The notes below the pieces were generated by a model. It was not told where the DNA came from and did not search any database. It was given only the letters and a program-made list of their open reading frames with translations. Of a stretch of DNA of 64,000 bases, positions 47,567 to 61,750 are shown one piece after another. The stretch is from Umbelopsis ramanniana AG (Eukaryota; Mucoromycota; Umbelopsidomycetes; Umbelopsidales; Umbelopsidaceae): positions 246,002 through 310,001 of the forward strand of contig NW_026252109.1 of assembly GCF_025399195.1 (NCBI RefSeq), in the 5' to 3' direction. The position numbers and the translations under genes were made by a program. Every line of letters starts with the position of its first letter. Within the stretch, counting starts at the first letter, position 1.

Positions 47567-47946
47567 TGTGTTGTGAATGGGTGAATATTTTTTTAAAGGT
47601 GATGAAGATTACAGGTGGTTAAAGGTAGGTAAGGTGTGGCTTGCAAATTAAAGAGGGAAAAGGGGAGTTGAGGTTGAAAAAAAAAAAACCGGGCTATGGT
47701 GCCGCTTTGAGGGAAGGATTTGGCTCACGGTCGACGAGAATTGAAAGCAGTCCTTCTCAGTAAAGAAGAAAGAAAACTTGAGAGCCGAACGTCTTCCGCT
47801 TAGTTTAATGGAATTCATGTTTTCTTTTCTACCACAGTCACTTGAATTTCTCTCAAATTGGAGTTATTTTTTAAGGTCAGAGAACTACTTTTACTTTTTT
47901 CGTTTTATTTTTACTTCGGGTACCTCACTTGGGCTAAACCAAATGC
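47567..47946. other. Intergenic spacer without a supported gene
   Basis: A 380-bp AT-rich spacer between two minus-strand genes holds a promoter and a 3' end, with A/T homopolymers. No gene is supported. Confidence 0.45.
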
Positions 47947-50294
47947 TTAATGTGATTTTCTGTACAAAGCCAAGGGTACGTCGTCTTCTTCGTCATCCAA
48001 TTTAATCATGTCCATTCCAAAAGATCCCAAATGAGCGGGATGTAGGTCCAATGGAGGGGTGTGACTAGGCGCTTTGGGTGGTAAAGGCCATTGAACGTTA
48101 TCATCTTCATCATCGTCTTCGTCGTCCTCTTCATCGTCTTCACCGTCCGATTCACCCTCCGATGACGGCTTAGTGGCTGGGTGTAGATATTGCTGTGGGA
48201 CAACGAATCCTGTGGGTGCACTGGCTGTCCCAATATATTGTTGTGGCGTCATTAAAGGGCCTCTTGGGCCAACATGAGGAAGTGGATGATGCCTTAAAAC
48301 CTGCTTGTCATATTGAACAGCCGGTATAACCGTTTCAGACCTTCGTCCACCCATTCGTTCATGAGCAAGTGCCACTTTTCGTTGTTTGTTTTGGATGATT
48401 TCTTGCCGCCGCTTTTTACCCGCCGCTACGAACTTGTTGATCTTTTTTCCCTTCTTGTCAAAACCATCTAGCTCAGGGCTAACGGCTGCTGCTGCTGCTG
48501 CCGTTACCATCTCTCCGTTGCTATTATTAGCTTTCGATGCATCCACAATGGACAGGTACCAAAACATGAAGTTGGATATAAGTACTTGATGTTGTAGAGG
48601 TCGTCTGGGGTTTGCTAGCTTCATGTGGGACAGCCTGTAGATAGCTCGTTCCACGTGAATGGGAAGCCGTTTCGGTAATGGTGGCACTTTTTTACTGGCC
48701 ACTTTAGTTGCTGATGCTACCTTGTTGCTATTTGTGTCCGTTTTAGATCCTGCTGGTCGAACACTTGCTCGCGAAAATAGGGATGACAAGCTTCCAAACT
48801 TTCTTCCTGATGCCGACGCAAGTGATTCGCTCGGGGCAGGTGACGTTGATCGTGTGGAGGATGGTGATAAAGTTTCAGGCACAGATAACGGTCGTTCTTC
48901 TACTACTTCTGATTTAGTCACTGTATTCCGTTTTGTCTTATTGCTGTCGTCCGCTGCTCGAAGAAAGAGTCTTGACCATGTCGATTTCCTTCCAGTGCTT
49001 GTGGAGGGCGAAGGGGATGGTGCTTTGGGGAGGGTAAGTTCGTTGGTAGATGGGGTATCTGCTGCAATTGGTATATTGGAAGGAGTAGCGTCCACGACGG
49101 GCTGAGAGTCTGCCTTCAACTTGTCAGCCAACATGTCTCGCATACTTGCACTGGGAAGTGAACTTGTACGAGGTCCTGCCACTCGATTTGTATTGTTGTT
49201 CTGTGGTGGTGATATGATGATATTGGTGGGCTCTTCTTGAATTGGTTCGTCCTCAATGAAGATCACTGGTGCATCCTGAAGCGATATCCCACCTGGAGGT
49301 ACCATGCCAATACGACTAACATCTGATCCTGTACCAGCACTTGCATTTCTACTGCGTTTACGCGTGGGTCTCCCCGCATTGGGTTCGTCATGACTACTGG
49401 CTGATATGGAGTCCATTGTCGAATTTCGTCGAATTTTAGTACGAGCGCCTCTACGTAGCAAAGAGCTATCGGCCTTCGGTACCAGTACTCGCGATGCATC
49501 AAATGGTGAGGAATTACGATCAAAGACATTGATGTGATCTGATTGTTCTAAAAAAAATGACAAGCGCTTTTTTTTTAATCATAGGTTCATTTGGGCTTCA
49601 GGTACGCACGCGCACCTATACTGAAACCAGAATGTCTTATTTCACGCTTACCTGAAATAATAGGAAGATTCAAGCTGAGACTTCTCCGTATCCGATCCTT
49701 TCTAGACGTGTCTACTTCCTCCTCCTCCTCCTCTTCTTCATGGTCTAATACTGAATTATCTTCATGGGTTTCTGATCGACTCTCAAGTATGGCTAAGGTG
49801 GTTTCGACACTGTCTTTAGCTTGATCATCTTTTGATTGGTCGTCATCGCCCATAGGCTCTTCTTCTGCTTCAATATCGTCTGGAGTATACGACACAGACA
49901 AGACTGAACGACGTCTACGAATGCGAGGACGGCGATCGGAATTAAAGGCATGTTCCTCAAGCCAGTAATTGAATTCAGCTGGTGCGATCTCGGGATGTTG
50001 TTCAGCTGGGACCCTGAAGGCAATAGGAACACCTTTCAACACAAATGTAGACCTTGACAAAGGATGGAATGGTGCTTACCAATAAAGATGGGAAGGATTG
50101 GGAGTCTCAATGTTAATGACATCTCCTGTTTGTTCCTTTCTCTCCGTACTGTTTGTCCGTCGTAAAGAAGTAACGCTCAGATTGCGCATTAAGCCATTAG
50201 TCGGGGTAGGGGGAGGGGAAGGAACATTGGGGTCTTTTTCAACCACATTAGATAGATTAAGAGATAGTGGTTGAACATTCACCGAGCCCATCAT
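47947..50294 (-). CDS. Zds1/Zds2-family protein (Zds_C domain)
   Basis: Three exons: 50080-50294, 49652-50013 and 47947-49547, giving about 725 aa. The N-terminal motif HLYWVPAEQHPEIAPAEF spans the exon 1/2 junction and is typical of fungal Zds proteins. Long disordered Ser/Pro/acidic stretches follow. The C-terminal Zds_C signature is clear: AIYRLSHMKLANPRRPL then LISNFMFWYLSIV. Yeast Zds proteins inhibit PP2A-Cdc55 and affect mitotic exit, Cdc42 polarity and mRNA export. Acidic repeats (GEDDEEDDEDDDEDD) and an Ala run are simple-sequence coding. The start codon lies just 67 bp after the Mrx15 stop. Confidence 0.9.
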
Positions 50295-50361
50295 TGACGG
50301 CTGGTGAAGCGGGGTGAAGGAAAGGAAACAGGTATGTTGGAAAGTGTAGAAAGTTTTTTTA

Positions 50362-50878
50362 TTATTTGGCAGGTCGCGCAAATCGGCCCACGGTTCTTAC
50401 CAAAGGACCGACAGCCTTTTCGGCTAAGAACGGTGTCATGGCAACGGAAGCAGCTATACGAAGAGGGAGAATGGCCTAGGAGGTAATAATGATAGGTCAA
50501 TCTCATGCTTGTAGAGCCTTCCACCTTGGCTGTAGTTATCCAGTGCGGGGAAATAAAATTCACCTTAACCACAGCGTACGAGGCCACCATATTAAACATC
50601 ACTCGACTGTTGGGGTCTAATGGTTCATAGCCATATTTTGTACGCATTTTTGAAATCACCCGGTTGCCTTCCGTAATAGCGTCTTCTGGTACGGGGATAT
50701 TCAATTGAGTATAATCGAGGAAATAGTATACTAGGGGTAGAGGTACAATGGCTGTAAGTTCATGCAAGATGGCGAAGCTGGTGAGATAAGATGCAGGCTT
50801 GTCGCGAAATTGATGAGCATATTTTCGCCATCCTCGAAGAGCTTGTTGAGACTGTGAATAAAATCGAATGCCTCTCAT
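50362..50878 (-). CDS. MRX15: Mrx15-like mitochondrial FLILHELTA-domain protein
   Basis: Two exons, 50564-50878 and 50362-50475, give about 142 aa. SFAILHELTAIVPLPLVYYF is the defining FLILHELTA motif, followed by a second hydrophobic stretch (VAMTPFLAEKAVGPLVRTVG). The basic N-terminus (MRGIRFYSQSQQALRGWRKY) fits a mitochondrial presequence. In yeast Mrx15 is an inner-membrane mitoribosome receptor. It is transcribed divergently from GEM1. Confidence 0.88.
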
Positions 50879-51006
50879 GGGGAGGGGATGAGCCTGTAAT
50901 GTTTGACTGTGTGTAGATTGCTCAGGCGGGCGGACGTCTTCAAAACGTCACGCGCGAACTTATTATTTTCTGCTCTGCGCTCTTTTCCGCCTTTCCATAA
51001 CCCGCT
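50879..51006. promoter_or_regulatory. 128-bp divergent promoter of MRX15 and GEM1
   Basis: The two start codons are only 128 bp apart, so both promoters and leaders are packed here. The stretch contains CACGCGCGAAC-like GC-rich sequence near 50950 and a short AT-rich core (TTATTATTTT) near 50960. Confidence 0.6.
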
Positions 51007-53951
<2,945 letters not shown>

Positions 53952-54237
53952 AGAATCAGTTTATTTGAGTTCTTCCCTTCTTGCCCTATCATTCGTTTTC
54001 CCTCCACAGTCCTTTTCCCTCCATACGAAAGGAAGAAAAGAAAGCCCAAGCAACCCCTCTCAAACAAAAAAAAAAAAGAAATACAACTTAGGCATACCAT
54101 TGTAATAATGCTGTTTTTCTCTTCGATTTTTTATATGTTCACTGCCAGTTCGTTATTTTCTTCTTTCCTTCGAAATATTACAAATTATACACCATGTTTG
54201 TCGGTTTTTCTAACGAACTAAAGTTTATCTCAAATTT
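53952..54237. other. Convergent 3' region of GEM1 and DNA ligase I
   Basis: A 286-bp AT-rich spacer sits between convergent stop codons, with an A tract at about 54066-54078. Both 3' ends lie here. Confidence 0.45.
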
Positions 54238-57200
54238 TTAATACTCAAAATCGTCGTCAATTCCTTGACCGCCTACGTCCGCCAGACCTGATCCTGAAGT
54301 ACTTCCAGATTGGCGTCTATAGAATTCGGCTACCTGTTCACTGCTAGTTGCTGACTCTGGCTTCTTGTCGTCGCGAATGCGGATGAAACGAGGGAAACGT
54401 AGGGATATGCCTTTGGCTTTATCAATCTATGTAGAGTTAAATTAGTAGGTTGAGAGCCCGGGTTACAAACCAACCGTAGCCATAGGGACGATGCTTACCT
54501 CTCCAACAGCTGCCATGTATGACGGACTGATACTCAGATCAGCCGCCAAAACTTCCCATACTTGTACAGGAGCAAACCACACGTCAGGTTTCTCAGCATT
54601 GTTGCCTAGAAGATAATCGCGTCGTGGTCGAGCTATGACATGCTCTTTCAGGAAATCGAAGTGGTTCTGGAGCGCTTCTTCAGAGAATCCTGTACCGATT
54701 TTGCAGATAGACTGAAACTCCTCCTTGTCAGAATCGTAGCACGCTAGTAAAAATGCTCCGTAGACACCAGTACGCTTTCCTCTACCATGGAAGGCGCCAA
54801 TGACAACGAGATCAAGCGAGTCACCAATGCCCATCAAGTAGTCTTTCTTGACTTTGAGCCAGTTCCGTGATCGACGAGATGGCTCGTACGACGCTTCCTC
54901 GCCATCAAAGGTTTTCACCATCAATCCTTCACAATTGCCTTGAATAGATGTATCCAAAAACGTTTGAATGTCATCAATGACATTGGAGTCCATGTGTCGA
55001 GCGTAAGCAAACTCTCCTTCTGTCTCAATGAACGCTTCTCGCAGTTTCTCACGACGCTCTGACAAAGGTTTACGCAGAAGAGGCTAGTCAAAGGGGATGA
55101 CATCAGTTGAGATAAGTGCTAATGGGAGTAACCCATTCACAGATAGATGAATAGGCAACGTACCTCGCCGTTCAAATATAAACAGTCAAATGCGAAAATG
55201 CAAACTTGGACCTTGATATCTTCTTCCTTGACATCCTTTCGCTTTCGCGTACTTAGGACTTGGAAAGGCAAAATACATTTCTTCTCACGATCCCAAGCTA
55301 CGGCCTCACAGTCAAGAATGAACGATTTCGTTCCGGGCGCAACCCACTGGAGATAATATATTAGCCAGAGTGTTGATAGGGTTCAACACGGTTTAAGAAC
55401 CTTTTTTACCTTTGCTATCTTCTCCATCACATCTGGGTATCGGCCAGACATGTTCTCAGAATTGCGACTGTAGACAGTGGTACTGCCATTATCCAGCTTG
55501 TGGATCTGTTGCCAAATATTTTAATTCAGGATTGATGGGGCAATTCTACAAGCTTCTCTACATACCTGTGCTCGTTCTCCATCATATTTGAACTCACAAG
55601 TGAACTTTCGGTTTTCAAATCTATCAAGAATGTCGGTCAAGCTCTTGGTGGGATGGGCCAACATTGGCTTAAGTGGAATGCCTATGAGGAGACGTATGAG
55701 CGGCTATGGTGCGGACAAGCATAAAGAAATTTTTTGGTGCTTACCAGGTGTCATTTTGCAATGTTCCTGCAGCTCTTCCATTGGGTATTTCAACAGAGCA
55801 GGTATTATCATATCGTAACAGGGTAATTGGCTAGAGGAACTCACATAAGTAATCAAGAGCCATGGTGCAAACCCTATAAGGCGAATTACTTACTTATACA
55901 CAGCTTTAACTGTTTCAACGGCACCAGTGAATGCTTGCTCTCTTTGACTTTCTGAAAGTTTAGATGATTCTTTTTTTGAAAAGACATTAGGTGACGTCAA
56001 AGATACTCTGCTCATAATGTTATTCAACTCACTCTTATTCGTCAACACTACAGCCTGTGCTAGAGCACTTAAAATCGTCTGCTCAGCTAGACCAATGCGT
56101 AGTTTTCCTTCCAATTGTCTATAGAAGTAATAGCTCATTTAGCACTTCCCATTGTTCCAATGACTCTTACAAACCAGCTACGTACCTTATTAAGTATTTT
56201 GCTTCGCTATCCTGGCAGGCGACCAGCAATTTTGAGATATTGGCAATCTTTTGTGCTTGTGACTAAAATGTGGTTTAGCATGTTGAATTCCCTCTTGCCT
56301 GACAATTTACCATTTACTTACGGATTGACCACTAATTTTGGCAATCGATCGAAGAGTTTTGAAAACAAATGGAACCGTCAACTTCTTGGCCGCAAAAAGT
56401 GTACGCTGAGCACCACGACTGTTCTGAAGGAAGCATATTGTTAGCGTTTCTAGGATGAATTCGTGACCTGCATCTTTCCAATGACCAACCTTTGCCACCA
56501 AGCCAAGATCACCAGTTTCGCGATAATCCAACTTGATCTTATCCATACTTCTTCCAGTCGAATTGGCCACCGCTTTCATCAGAAGTGTTTCTCCTATTCC
56601 TAATTCTAACCCTTCATAATCTGGGCAAAGCTACAATCGGCTACCGGTTAATATTTTGTAGACCTGAAATTGCCAATGTGTCAATTCTATATACCTTGTT
56701 GATACAGAGATAAAGGAGTTCTAAAAGTCCATCCGGAGTAAGTTCTATGACTTGTTTAAATAGTTTAACCATATATGTTGTAATTTCTGTTCGCTTGGTG
56801 GTATTTTCGCATAGCTCAAATGTTTTGCAAAGCGCAGAATAGGGGATACTAAGAAACGGTTATTACAAGCTACGCAGAAGCTTTCGTATTTGACGTATAA
56901 ACTTACGGCTCTCCCTTTTTCCAAGTTGTGTCTGGATCTGCTTTTGCAGATGTAGTGAATACAGCCGCTCTGTCGATCAGGGCAAAATGTAAGTGGAGGC
57001 TAAAAATTGATGGAAAATCGAAAGACCACGCTGTCGACTTACAATTTCTTTGCTACAGCCTTATCTTCCTTCATCTCTCTGTCTGCCTCTTCTTCTTCCT
57101 TCTTTGCTTGCTCAATCTCTTCATCATCGTCGCTTTTCACTGATGCATCTTCGGTGTTCTCTTCTACACCCTCCTCCACTTTGACCTTCTTGGTTGCTGA

Positions 57201-57652
57201 GGCAGCCTGGACTTGGCTCGATTGACTGTCAATTGTGTTATTTTCCAAATCATGTGAAAGCCCTGTTGTCTCATCGTCTTCGTCTGAAGATTCAGCAATC
57301 TTACTGCGCCGTTTACGTTTAGCCGAGCCTAATGTGAGGACGACTGTGAGTATGTGCCATGTCGTAGGTCCAATTGCTAGGTACGAAACTCACTACTGGC
57401 AACATTCTCATTGCTAATGTCTTGGTCAACCTCCATATCTTCTCCTTTCTCGACTGGCTTCTCCTCGGTTTTGTGTTCCTTGTTGCCACTGAGGAAAGCG
57501 CTCATGCTGGTTTGCTTTGGCTGAACCTTGGCTCCACCGAAACTGCGAGCAAAGTCGAATTAGATCATGAATTAATTTAGTGTGAGCAGCATTCACTCTT
57601 ACTTTAACGTCGTCTGCTTCTTGGCAGGACTTGCATTCTTGGAGGACGACAT
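54238..57652 (-). CDS. CDC9: DNA ligase I (ATP-dependent, replicative)
   Basis: Fifteen exons: 57603-57652, 57394-57542, 57043-57328, 56907-56969, 56695-56848, 56490-56630, 56322-56423, 56186-56262, 55894-56118, 55745-55830, 55566-55681, 55410-55505, 55164-55346, 54499-55083, 54238-54426, giving about 833 aa. The active-site lysine motif is [11 protein letters not shown]. Further ligase motifs are [28 protein letters not shown] and [10 protein letters not shown]. The N-terminus has a PCNA-binding candidate QTSMSAFL and a basic NLS ([10 protein letters not shown]), then acidic repeats. It seals Okazaki fragments and repair nicks in the nucleus. Family identity is certain, and a few splice edges may shift by small amounts. 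Confidence 0.95.
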
Positions 57653-57803
57653 GGTTGTGGATCTTTCGGCGCGTCCTGGCTTCAGCGCGATCAAAAATAA
57701 AATTTCAACAGCAATTTTCGCGAAGACCGACATTTTTGATGCTGAAGCCAAATGTGACGTCCCTGCAACCAAGCCGGCTGCCTTTTGTTCGCAACCATAT
57801 AAC
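57653..57803. promoter_or_regulatory. 151-bp divergent promoter of DNA ligase I and EMC10
   Basis: Opposing start codons are separated by 151 bp. The stretch must serve both genes. It includes a CGCGTCCTGGC segment near 57671 and no obvious TATA box. Confidence 0.5.
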
Positions 57804-58834
57804 ATGAAGCATCTGGCCTTATTCATTGCCCTTCTTTTGTGCACTGCTTGCTTTGTACACGCACAAGACCAGAAGGTAAACATCACCATCATTCCACTTT
57901 GCACATTACCATCTTGACTGAACGTCTGTTATCAGCCTTCCAATGCCAAATCGAAGTTGATCGTGTATCACAAGTTGACGCCAAAGGGTGACTTCATAAA
58001 ACGTGGAGAAATCGTATATGGATCGGAACTAGACAGCGCTTCATATACCCATACCAGCCGCGATGAAATATTCTTGGACACCTCATCACCCCATGCTTTA
58101 TACCAGGTCAAGGTGGTAGATGAGGTAACGAAAGACATTGTGTTGTCATCAATCAAATTGGTAAGGGCCTCACCTCTGTCATCGCCGTAGCTCTAATCCT
58201 TTATTAAGCAATGCGTTCATCTTATGCACTCCTGTAGTGTCAGCTTGCAGCTTCTGGCTTCAATGACCAATTTATTGTACACGTCAGTGAGAGCGGTGAT
58301 TTTACACATGTAGACTATTATAGCACAGTTAGCGACTGCTTCGAAGGTGCCCCGGTAAGAACGCTTCCAGTCATCATAGAAGGATACTGCCTTGTTTACT
58401 AATGTCCAGTGGACGTTGTCACAGACGAAAAGCTCGGAATTCACCAGTAGCGTCGAAGTTGTTCGACCAGATCAACCTGTCAGGTTTGAACCATCTGAGC
58501 TGTGATTTAGTCGTTGCGAACTCACTATATTTATTTTTTTAATGTTTGCATTAGACCTGCATTGGGTAGGCTGAGTGGCATCGGACAGAAGTCGTCACAA
58601 ACAGCGAAATCAGACGAAGGAGAGGCCGATAAGCCAGAGGAAGAAAAAACCTTTTTCCAAAAGTACTGGTATGTATTTTCAATCTGTCTTTACTGAGGTG
58701 ACTACAAGAGGTAAGAAAGCCATGTTGATGACTTCCATGTTTTTAGGTATATTCTGTTGGGTATTATGGTCATGGTTATCACCACTGCTACCCAAGAACC
58801 ACCGGCCGCGCAAGGACAAGGCGGACGTCGATAG
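57804..58834 (+). CDS. EMC10: ER membrane protein complex subunit 10 (EMC10)
   Basis: Six exons: 57804-57875, 57936-58160, 58238-58354, 58410-58483, 58555-58668 and 58747-58834, giving about 229 aa. A signal peptide (MKHLALFIALLLCTACFVHA) is followed by a beta-rich lumenal domain. Near the C-terminus is the EMC10 signature EEKTFFQKYWYILLGIM, one transmembrane helix, then a short GQGG tail. EMC10 is the lumenal peripheral subunit of the EMC insertase. All phases join when the fourth acceptor is placed at TCCAG/TGG. Confidence 0.85.
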
Positions 58835-59250
58835 TAAGGTACGGTTTAGCTGGAGTGGCTGAGAAAAGCTTGCTGCCAATGTAGTCTCAAATAGAAGCGA
58901 TAAAGAGCCATTAAAGGAGAGCATATGTTTTTCTTATATGCAATAAAACTTTCATTGTGTATTTTGATCGACGACTTGATCGTTGCTAATCATGAAAAGC
59001 CGTTAACATGTAAACCGAGAAGAAGGTCAAGGTTAACGACATAGATCAAAACATAGACTTTCAGTCCCTGCGGTCCTAAAAATCAGTCTAGGTCTAACGG
59101 ACTACAACCTCCAGGTATGACTGCTGTTTCATCTTTTTGTTTCGGAATTCAGAGTAAAAAATTTCTCAATAAAGAATCTATGTACCTCATTCATCTTTTC
59201 GCTCGCTACGCTGTTCATTACCTCTAAGTCGATAAAGATCAGTTACAAAC
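58835..59250. other. Spacer between EMC10 and the DIRS-like relic
   Basis: AATAAA at 58942-58947 is the likely EMC10 poly(A) signal. The rest may include the left end of the retroelement, but I could not define a terminal repeat. Confidence 0.4.
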
Positions 59251-59841
59251 ATGTCACAATATTCTTTCGACATTATTCAAGAATTGAGGGATCAATTGAT
59301 CCGACAGAAATCACAGCTCGAACTCCAAGCTAGTCAAATCGAAATGTTAATGCAACAACTTAATGCCCCTGAAACTTCAAAAACTATTGAGGTGCAGGTG
59401 TCAGACACACCCCTTTTACACGATCTTCCTGTCAGACCATCTTATGAATGGATTCCCTCGCCTGAGCTTGCCTCATTAATGCCATCTATACAACAAGATA
59501 TCTTCCTCCAAGTACTAGATGCGCGGACAAGGAACAACATAGTAAAACAATATCCCGCAATGGCCGGAGTCCGCTATACACCTCCAAAGCGACTTCCCCT
59601 TGCTGCTCGCAAGTACAACAAGTCCCAAATTTGCGAAGATGATAATCTACAACGTATTCAATTCGCTATCTCAGGCATTCTTCGTCCTTTGGATGTACTG
59701 GCTCATATGCTACTCCCACTAGTGCCATCTGAAGATGTAGGTCGGGTATACTCCGCTATGAACGACACTCGACTGTTGATTTTGAACGCCGCTGGAGTAG
59801 CCAGCGAACAACGGACTAACATCATGCCAAAGAGCCGCTAA
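59251..59841 (+). CDS. ORF1 (gag-like) of the DIRS-like element
   Basis: An intact 196-aa frame from ATG 59251 begins with an amphipathic coiled-coil-like segment (IIQELRDQLIRQKSQLELQA). Its central part (QRIQFAISGILRPLDVLAHM) and the MNDTRLLILNAAGV motif resemble ORF1 proteins of fungal DIRS-like elements. Homology seems to continue in another frame after about 59835 (ANPDFQQPQS), so the stop at 59839-59841 probably follows a frameshift. Function in DIRS elements is thought to be nucleocapsid-like. Whether this copy is expressed is unknown. Confidence 0.6.
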   Translation: MSQYSFDIIQELRDQLIRQKSQLELQASQIEMLMQQLNAPETSKTIEVQVSDTPLLHDLPVRPSYEWIPSPELASLMPSIQQDIFLQVLDARTRNNIVKQYPAMAGVRYTPPKRLPLAARKYNKSQICEDDNLQRIQFAISGILRPLDVLAHMLLPLVPSEDVGRVYSAMNDTRLLILNAAGVASEQRTNIMPKSR

Positions 59842-59949
59842 CCCAGACTTTCAACAACCGCAATCCGATGGTAATTACAGCATGCCGGTGTCTGCCTTTC
59901 AAGATACGTTGACACAACAATCCGCCTTGCACAAAGCTATGAGGGAGGC

Positions 59950-60502
59950 TCAATCGAAACCTCACCGGTTGTCGCACCAACCCGCTCCACAACAGAAGTT
60001 TTTCTTCGACCATCTGATCTTTTCAGCATTGTTCTCTTAAAATGCACGTTAGATGAGACAGGCCGGCTTGGCTTTTGTATTGAAGCACCGAAAGAAATCA
60101 GGCAAGGCAGGCCTATAATCAAGACCTTAATGGTTCATCCTCTGAGTAAAGAGGACCTCTCTGCCCGGTCGCCGCACTTCTGGCTCTGAAAACTCATTCA
60201 GGCGTAGCCCAACGACCGGTAGATAATCTCTTGGTTAACAGCCTCCACCCTGCCAACCCTCCTTCGGTCGTGACAATCTCCTTTGGCTTCGTGTCTTGAC
60301 CAAGATGTCCACTGATTTGGTCTCGGTGTCCAACATTCGCTTCTTAGCCTCAGATCTTGCTCTGTCTAGAGGTGTCGCCAAGGACGATGTGATCAACCTC
60401 GGAGACTGGTCCTCAGACTCAGTTGTAGAGTTTTACTACCGGCACTCGCGCCTTCAAAAAATCACCATGCCTGCAGTCATACTGCTTAAAAGTCCAACTT
60501 AA
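59950..60502 (+). pseudogene. Broken tyrosine recombinase of the DIRS-like element
   Basis: Recombinase-like sequence is spread over three reading frames, indicating at least two frameshifts, plus a stop after GFVS near 60298. The terminal fragment is an open frame from 60296 with the helix LASDLALSRGVAKDDVIN and the FYYRH block. The N-terminal part of the recombinase and all RT/RH sequence are missing. The copy cannot encode a whole enzyme as it stands. Confidence 0.6.
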
Positions 60503-60530
60503 ATGCCTTTGCTATATAAAACGTTTTTGC

Positions 60531-60558
60531 GTCAAAAACACGACATTTTTTGACTTGG
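60531..60558. repeat. Short inverted repeat just downstream of the DIRS-like relic
   Basis: GTCAAAAA and TTTTTGAC form an 8-bp inverted repeat about 30-55 nt after the last recombinase stop. It may be part of the element's end or a chance hairpin. Confidence 0.4.
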
Positions 60559-61616
60559 TGACAAAATAAAAAGGTACTGTTTCCTAGTCAATCACTAGCC
60601 AACTACTTCCGATTTCTATGCAAATATTCAACGAAGCTAGCTCATTGAATTGTGATTATACTTCAACATATACTAATGAAGTTATATTTGCCAAGACTAA
60701 TTTATCTTGTTTAAACGTTGGTGCTTTTATTCATATTGTGGCGGTTGAAGTGAATATGGTAGACGTGACGAAATCACAGTTTTTCTTTTATTTGAGACCA
60801 CAGAAAATATGCAGTGAATTCTTGCGGCTACATACCAAACTCAGGGGGCAGAAGCCTTGAACGTTTGAGGTTATTAGAACAATAGAGAGGCCATCAAATG
60901 AAAAATGGAAGGTAGAGATCTGTGGAGCGATGATATTTTCATGGAGAGTTTGTGTGGGTAGTGTTTTTCGGAGAGAGGTTTTTTTCAATATGAAAGCAGT
61001 GAAGAGAAAAGCAAAGTAGGCAGTTCCTTTCAAATGCAGTCATGAATTTGATACGGGAGAGGAGGATTGCAATGGTTTTGGAGAAAAAAAAAAAGTGCAA
61101 GGTGGTGGCAGCATAAAAAGGGCTGAAAGTGAGTGTCAAAGAATGCAGAGAAAAAAATAAAAGACAGGCCAAAATAGAAAGATTTGAAAGAATGAAAGTT
61201 GCAGCGAGCCTTGATATAAAAAGAGACTTAGCTTACCACTAATGACAAGCTTTGAAACGGTACGAACAAAGGAAATTTGACTCTCTAATCAAAGATGTGG
61301 CATTGCAGCGGCCATGAAGTGTTGTCGGCTTAATGTGATTTCTACACAGTGCCCAAATGTAAGGTAAAGCCATTCAACCAAGTGCAAGCAAGCGGCGGGA
61401 GTAACTATGACTCTCTCAATGTACCCAAATGTCTCTTCAAATGTATAGTGACGGGAATACGCAAAACAGTATATATATTGCTATTGCATGTAATTATAGG
61501 AACGCCTCAATTTCATGCATAGGGCATATTTCAAGTGAAGGCTAGAAAATTATTTTAGATATTGTCGAAACGAAAAGTGAGCCTCTTCTTTCGTATTCAC
61601 AATGCCAGCATGACGA

Positions 61617-61750
61617 ACTTCTACTGCCTCTTTGTCTCTCACATTGTTCCGTTCATCTCCTTAAAGCATTCACATTGCTCGCCATCAGATCTTCAACTGC
61701 ATCTACGTCTCTCACATCGCTCCGTCCATCTCCTTCAAGCATTCAAAACA
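61617..61750 (+). repeat. Imperfect tandem duplication, about 60 bp with 73-bp offset
   Basis: The sequence around TCTCTCACATTGTTCCGTTC at 61634 recurs as TCTCTCACATCGCTCCGTCC at 61707, and flanking bases match too (CATCTCCTTAAAGCATTCA versus CATCTCCTTCAAGCATTCA). About 85% identity over about 60 bp, by eye. Confidence 0.7.

Larger units (their letters stand above)
59251..60502 (+). mobile_element. Degenerate DIRS-like tyrosine-recombinase retrotransposon (internally deleted)
   Basis: Two conserved parts lie in order. First is an ORF1/gag-like protein at 59251-59841. Second are pieces of a tyrosine recombinase in several frames from about 59950 to 60502. Recombinase-like blocks are VFLRPSDLFSIVLL and EAPKEIRQGRPIIKTL in one frame, LCPVAALLALKTHSG and DNLLVNSLHPAN in another, and IRFLASDLALSRGVAKDD with GDWSSDSVVEFYYRH in a third. 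The last contains a candidate nucleophile Tyr. At least two frameshifts break the recombinase. There is no reverse transcriptase/RNase H between the parts, as an intact DIRS element would have. Assignment is from remembered DIRS patterns of Mucoromycota. Confidence 0.65.

Noticed and set aside
48659..49105. 148-aa plus-strand frame opposite the Zds gene
   Set aside because: It is antisense to low-complexity Ser/Pro coding sequence, with no start context or splice support.
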